From positions 6,882,001-6,946,000 of the forward strand of contig JAPYXD010000714.1 in the NCBI GenBank assembly GCA_030998225.1: a DNA stretch of 64,000 bases, read 5' to 3'. Made by a program: the position numbers and the translations under genes. Below, one piece after another: positions 59,465 to 64,000 of this stretch (position 1 is its first letter; each line of letters begins with the position of its first letter). The notes beneath the pieces are model-generated. The model did no database searches and was not told the origin of the DNA. It worked only from the letters and a program-made list of their open reading frames with translations. Source of the stretch: Diplolepis rosae. Its lineage: Eukaryota; Arthropoda; Insecta; Hymenoptera; Diplolepididae.

Positions 59465-60954
59465 ATGGACGTTGATGATGATGGAAATATTTTTAAATGC
59501 AATCTATGCTTCTTCGAGCAGAATTCAAATCAGGAATTGATAAAACATTATGTGAAATACCATCAACACGACCCTCAATTTCGTATTTGTTTCCAAAAAA
59601 TGGTTGTGGCGCAGTTTTTACGAAATGGAGAGCATTTCTTAATCATTTGTACCGACGTCACAATCAAATTCCTAATGAAATGAAAATGCACGATGATCCC
59701 GATTTACCAGCTGGAGAAAATGACGTGTTAAATGAAAACAATGTTTTGGATGACCTCGATGAACAACCAAACGAAGGTATTAATTTTTTAATCTAAAAAA
59801 TCATAGACATTCTGACATTGTTTAAATTGACTTGTACTTTTTATTGACGCAGGCTATATCAACGTCGACCCAAATTTCATGTCATTCAGTTACATGTTTA
59901 TAATGTTGATCGAGAAGCTATCATTGTGCCAGTTTTGGAAAGTTTACGTAATTTATTGAAAAATGACGAAATCAGAAATAATATTGAAAACCCTCTTCCT
60001 CATGAATCGGGAGTGTATAGAACAGTTCTTGATGGTAGTTATTACCGTGAGAATTTCATACCCGAAATGGGTGAGAATGCTCTTGCAATTATATTTTATT
60101 ACGACGATCTTGGCATTTCGAACCCATTAGGTACAGCTTCCAAAGATCAGAAAATGTCAATGTTTTACTGGAGTCTGGGTAACATACATCCTAATTTACG
60201 ATCGTCTCAAAATTCTATTCAATTATATGCAATAGTCAAGTACGAATACTTGCAAAAACCCAAAGCATTTGAGAAACTTATGAAAAAATTGAAAACAGAA
60301 GGGGTGAATGTGGAAGTAACTGGTGAATTAAAGAATTACAAAGGTTCTGTGTTGTTTTGTCCTGCTGACACTCCAGCTGCAGCAATGTTAGGTGGATTCA
60401 AACAGTCTGTCAATGCTCATCGGTTTTGTCGGTCTTGTACAGTCTTGATTACAAATTGGCAAAACTATTTTTGTGATACTGATTTTATAGCACGTGACAG
60501 GGTACATCATGACAGATATTTGGAAGCTGTTACTGATGGAAACGTTATAAATTCTGCACGAAAATTTTGGCAAAGACGATTAGGTGTTAATTCGAGAAGT
60601 ATGTTAACAGAAATAATCGATGTCACCCAATGTTTACCACGAGATTGTATGCACATATTAATTGAAGGGTCTCTTTAAGTGTTATGTAAAGTTTTCTTGC
60701 GTCATTGCATAGTTTATTTGGAATTATCTTCATTAGACGATTTCAACAATCGACTCAAGAATTTTGATTTCCAACAGTTTGGTCATGACAAACCAGCGGC
60801 TATCCTAATTGAGCACCTTGCTGATGGCAATATGCTGAGACAAAATGCTGGGCAATTAATCACGCTGGCTCATACAATGCTTTTCATAATTGGGGAGTGG
60901 ATTGTACCAAATGTAGACGAGAATTTAACTGAACATGTCCAATGTACATGTTGA
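59465..60954 (+). pseudogene. C2H2 zinc-finger / transposase-like protein, broken and truncated
   Basis: The first part (59,465-59,776) has two C2H2-type fingers, FKCNLCFFEQNSNQELIKHY (ending VKYH) and, after a frameshift near 59,580, FPKNGCGAVFTKWRAFLNHL (ending YRRH). A donor at 59,777 and acceptor at 59,852 bound a short intron. The second part has YYDDLGISNPLGTASKDQKM, FYWSLGNIHPNLRSS, FCPADTPAAAMLGGFKQSV, HRFCRSC and LPRDCMHILIEG, blocks shared with many unnamed animal proteins that look like transposases. A stop interrupts at 60,676, the frame resumes to ITLAHTMLFIIGEWIVPN, and it ends at a breakpoint near 60,940. The start codon at 59,465 fits the position of the first finger. Confidence 0.65.
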
Positions 60955-62545
60955 AAGAACTTATATACAACTTTTACAATTAACTGTATTTTCAAATACA
61001 AGAGTAATACAATGCAAAGTTGAAGTTCGACGTGCTATTCCTTATTGTGGTATGCACTCACACATTTCCATAGTTGCAAATGGCCATAGCGAATATATAC
61101 AAGATGTTACACGAGATCGATGTAACCAAATGCACACAATAGGAACATTTTTAGTAACTCATTCTCTTCAGATATCAATATTAAAAGTAATCGAAACTTT
61201 ATTTTATAGCGTTACTTTAGCAGGTTCTGTAACACCTAACGCAAGAACATGACGCAACTATTCATTTGAATTCAAATAAAATTCCATTAGGATCTGGAAT
61301 AATATGCACACTTTCAGACATATTGTGTACAGACGTAGAATATGGATAAACATTCTGGGATACATTACCTAATGACATATGTAAATTTAAGGAATATGAA
61401 GTTATCTATGAAGGACCAGCAAATAAAAGACATAACAACAGGATAGAAAATTCTGAAACCCTTTATTCATTAACTACTGAAGATATAACGTTTGTATTGG
61501 CTGAAAAAACAAGAAAACCCGTTTGTAGTTACGTTTTAATACAAGACGAACATCCATAATTATTAATTTTTGAAACCAGCCCTGGAAATTCATTTTTAGA
61601 AATTAAACATTTAGATGCTCAAAATATGGATATCTTTACATACGTTCACTCTAAATTTCTTCATGGGGAACGTCACATACACACTGAAGTAAATAGACTT
61701 CATCACGATGTTCTCACTCAATGATGCATACTTGAATAGCAAGTTATTAGAAATACATTAACCTTAGCAACCCAATCACCAGACGAATTTACATATCATT
61801 TAATGCAAGGCCCAGGATATATGTCAGTAATTGCAGGAGAAGTAGTACACATCGTAAAATGTATACCAGTTGAAGTAAAATATCGCAAAATTGAAGAATG
61901 TTATCTACAACTACCAATATTTAGAGGAAATCAATCTTTTTTCCTTTCTCCACGAACTCCTATATTAACAAAATTCGGTATCCAAACAAACTGTAATTCT
62001 TTCCTTCCACCAATGTACCTTTTTGGAGAAACATGGTACAAATTACTTCCAAATCCTGTTGAATCAATAGCATCAAGTATAGTTAAACCTCTCACAAAAG
62101 CAACCTAGAAATACACAAATCCTTCATCCTTAGCGACAAGTGGCATTTATTCTCAATCTGATATTGATAAACTGTAAGATCATATTATGTTTCCAGTAGA
62201 AAAACCTATGATTCTAAATTCTTAAGCTAGAGAAATAATAGGACATCCAACTATTAATCTAGGAATATCATCAACGAATTTATTTAATGAAAATGTAATT
62301 GATAAAATTGCTGAATCGGCATGGGTAGATTTTGGACAATTTTGACAAGTTTCGGAACTACTATTGCAGCCCTAATTGGATAAATTATAATATTTAGAGG
62401 GATTACATTAATAGCGGATGCTATTATTCATGGATATGCACTACACAGATTATTTATATGGTCTCTCCATCTACTAGGCACCTTCTGGGATTCGGTCACT
62501 AACCTCTTATTACACTTAGGTACCCATCGACAACATTAAACAAAA
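60940..62545 (+). pseudogene. Decayed glycoprotein-like gene (chuvirus / BEL-Pao env type)
   Basis: A series of plus-strand frames (60,935-61,252; about 61,560-61,720; 61,803-62,108; to 62,545) separated by stops and shifts. Motifs include the Cys/His-rich CGMHSHISI near the start, HGERHIHTEVNRLHHD, GPGYMSVIAGEVVHIVKC, and then a hydrophobic, membrane-like end with HGYALH near 62,440. The pattern matches the glycoproteins of Jingchuvirales (arthropod chuviruses), which also occur as captured env genes in insect BEL/Pao retroelements. No polymerase of either kind is nearby. It is an old, non-functional copy with many disruptions. Attribution is from pattern recognition and needs a search. Confidence 0.55.
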
Positions 62546-62859
62546 AGGAATAACGAACTCGATAGAAACAGCTTAGGATTTTGCTGCCATAAAAGTAATT
62601 AATTCTCTTTCACATGAAGACGAGAAATATGAACTGAGTTTGATAAACTCACTAGAACATTTGAATGTAACAATTCAAGAATCATCTATAAACGATCCAA
62701 ACCCTTCAACGAGTAACCAAATAACAATACCTATTACTTCAAATAACAATCGTGTTAAATATACAAATTCATATAAAAAAAAAAAAAATAATAATAATCA
62801 TATTATATAATCTTTCTCTACGAAAAGCTTAAAAAAATGTTTTAAATACGGATATAGAC
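62546..62859 (+). other. A-rich spacer between glycoprotein-like and coding block B
   Basis: A hydrophilic frame near 62,580-62,770 (with SLSHEDEKYELSLINSLEHL) and a run of 14 A near 62,775. It may be the tail of a gag-like protein or an intergenic region. Nothing firm. Confidence 0.35.
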
Positions 62860-63950
62860 CTCGCAACCAGTATAATAAGTTCTAATATAAAAGTTCCATA
62901 CCGAATCAGGAAATCAACTGCAATGGAGCATTACTACGACGAGCCTACATACGTACCAAGTTACCAAAAAAAAAATACAGAACAGACTTCATGGGATTTT
63001 TAAATCATGTAGAAATTTTAAGAAACTTTACGATAAAATATGGATTGCCGTTACCGCAATATACAGTCTATCCTGACCCAAATTCGAAAAAAATGTCATT
63101 TTTTCTTGCCCAAATTAATATAAATTAACATTTTGTTATACAAGCCGGCCCTACTAGCGAATTAGCAGAAAATAGAGAAACATTAAAATTATTGTTACTA
63201 ATAATGATATCATACGATCTCTGCGACGAAGATTTTTGGAATGATGATGATAAAAAATGTAAACAACGATAAATTAAAGTGTTCAAACCGATCCAAGACC
63301 AAAACTAATACCCTGGGAAACTCCCTGTAGATTCTGTAACACTCAAATTTATTCTACAAAAGAGTGCCGGAGACGAAATATTTTAAAAGTTGACAAATCG
63401 ACCTAATTTCCCCCTCCACTTCCATTGCCAGACGCACTTAAATACAAAATAATAAATTTCTCACATAAATTATATGAATATTGAATACTTTCAAATATGG
63501 TCAATAATTGTAATTTATACGATCATCAAACACAACTTGATTTTATAGAGCAACGAATCAACTATTTTTTTGAAGAAATATCGTTTATATCTAGACAAGC
63601 TCGTAATATCACAAATACTCATAAAACCAATGATCCATTCTTGCAACAGATACAAAAAGTACTTTTGGAATTGAGAATTAGGCATAAAACCTCCCTTTAC
63701 TGGCCCAAAGGTAATTTCTTCCTACTTCCCAATCCAATTTTTCAAAAAGTTACGAATCTTTCTTCAAAACTTGACATTTCCTCTATTTACATAACACCTT
63801 AAATTTCTTATTTCGCTATTTCTTCAAATCACCAATCGTACTTTACAACAAATGAAAATTTCCTCAATGCATGTTATCAAAATGGATTCCAAACATTTTG
63901 TCACCCACGAAGATCAATCCTATTTGTGAAACATCAATGTTTCTAAATTC
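62860..63950 (+). pseudogene. Unidentified gag/env-like coding block, copy B
   Basis: Plus-strand counterpart of 56,010-54,944. It contains KYGLPLPQYTVYPDPNSKK, QAGPTSELAEN, PCRFCNTQIYSTKECRRRN (a zinc-knuckle-like Cys cluster without the usual His), the frame 63,497-63,802 with a helical stretch ending SLYWPKGNFFLLPNP, and ISYFAISSNHQSYFTTNENF. The last motif is followed by cysteines, as in retroelement Env proteins. Stops interrupt at several points. The zinc-knuckle-like piece suggests a gag origin for the first half. Confidence 0.5.
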
Positions 63951-64000
63951 CCAAACATACAAATGTAAAATCTTCATCAGTTCTAGCTAATATCTCTTTC

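Larger units (their letters stand above)
56122..60950. mobile_element. Putative two-gene transposon, right end truncated
   Basis: The left terminus is CACTGCAAACCAAAACGTG at 56,122, followed by subterminal GTGTTA repeats. Inside are two divergent genes, head-to-head: a seven-exon SAMD3-like gene on the minus strand (58,676-56,401) and a C2H2/transposase-like gene on the plus strand (59,465-60,954). The plus-strand gene stops abruptly near 60,940, where a glycoprotein-like sequence starts, so the right end is lost. Both protein types are common and uncharacterised in animal genomes. That they form one mobile unit is my inference. Confidence 0.45.

Noticed and set aside
50352..64000. Further calcium-channel exons (domain III S3-S6, domain IV)
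   Set aside because: Searched on the plus strand for membrane segments and pore motifs; none found, so they are expected outside the window.

Overview
This is a window of AT-rich eukaryotic nuclear DNA, almost certainly from an arthropod and most likely an insect. The reasons are GT-AG introns, mariner, Ty3/Gypsy, R1-clade and Penelope-like remnants, arthropod-type DNA transposons, and exons of an invertebrate T-type calcium channel. There are no bacterial operons. I cannot name the species.

Bases 1-24,338 are one edge of a large satellite array. Its monomers are about 147 bp, with longer variants near 161 bp. They are organised in a higher-order repeat of about 5.79 kb; the first copy carries an extra internal duplication of about 1.05 kb. 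Toward the right edge the order is reshuffled into 4.0-kb and 1.69-kb repeats. Because 147 is 49 codons, the array shows long repetitive open frames that are not genes. A lone degenerate monomer lies 2.4 kb beyond the edge.

From about 29.7 to 50.4 kb, three plus-strand exons (29,765-29,899; 45,838-46,067; 50,159-50,351) join with matching splice phases. They encode the II-III linker and domain III S1-S2 of a T-type (Cav3-like) calcium-channel alpha-1 subunit. The other exons are not seen. If the assembly is right, this is the middle of a very large gene whose introns hold both satellite arrays and many transposons.

Transposons between the exons include: a Penelope-like remnant with hammerhead-ribozyme-like motifs; a Gypsy RT fragment; two dead mariners (one with both ends); a 3.39-kb DNA transposon with roughly 500-bp inverted repeats and a nearly intact transposase gene; an LTR-retroelement remnant with RNase H, integrase and env-like parts; a 3.0-kb transposon with a DDE/SWIM-like transposase; and two LINE remnants.

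A second satellite (about 165 bp) fills 51.4-54.0 kb. Beyond it (54.9-64 kb) is the most unusual part. A seven-exon minus-strand gene resembling the uncharacterised SAMD3-like proteins reads open through consistent splice junctions. It lies head-to-head with a broken C2H2/transposase-like gene, and a transposon-like terminus lies beside its 3' end. This may be a two-gene transposon. It is followed by a decayed glycoprotein-like gene of chuvirus/BEL-Pao type and flanked by two inverted, diverged copies of an unidentified gag/env-like coding block.
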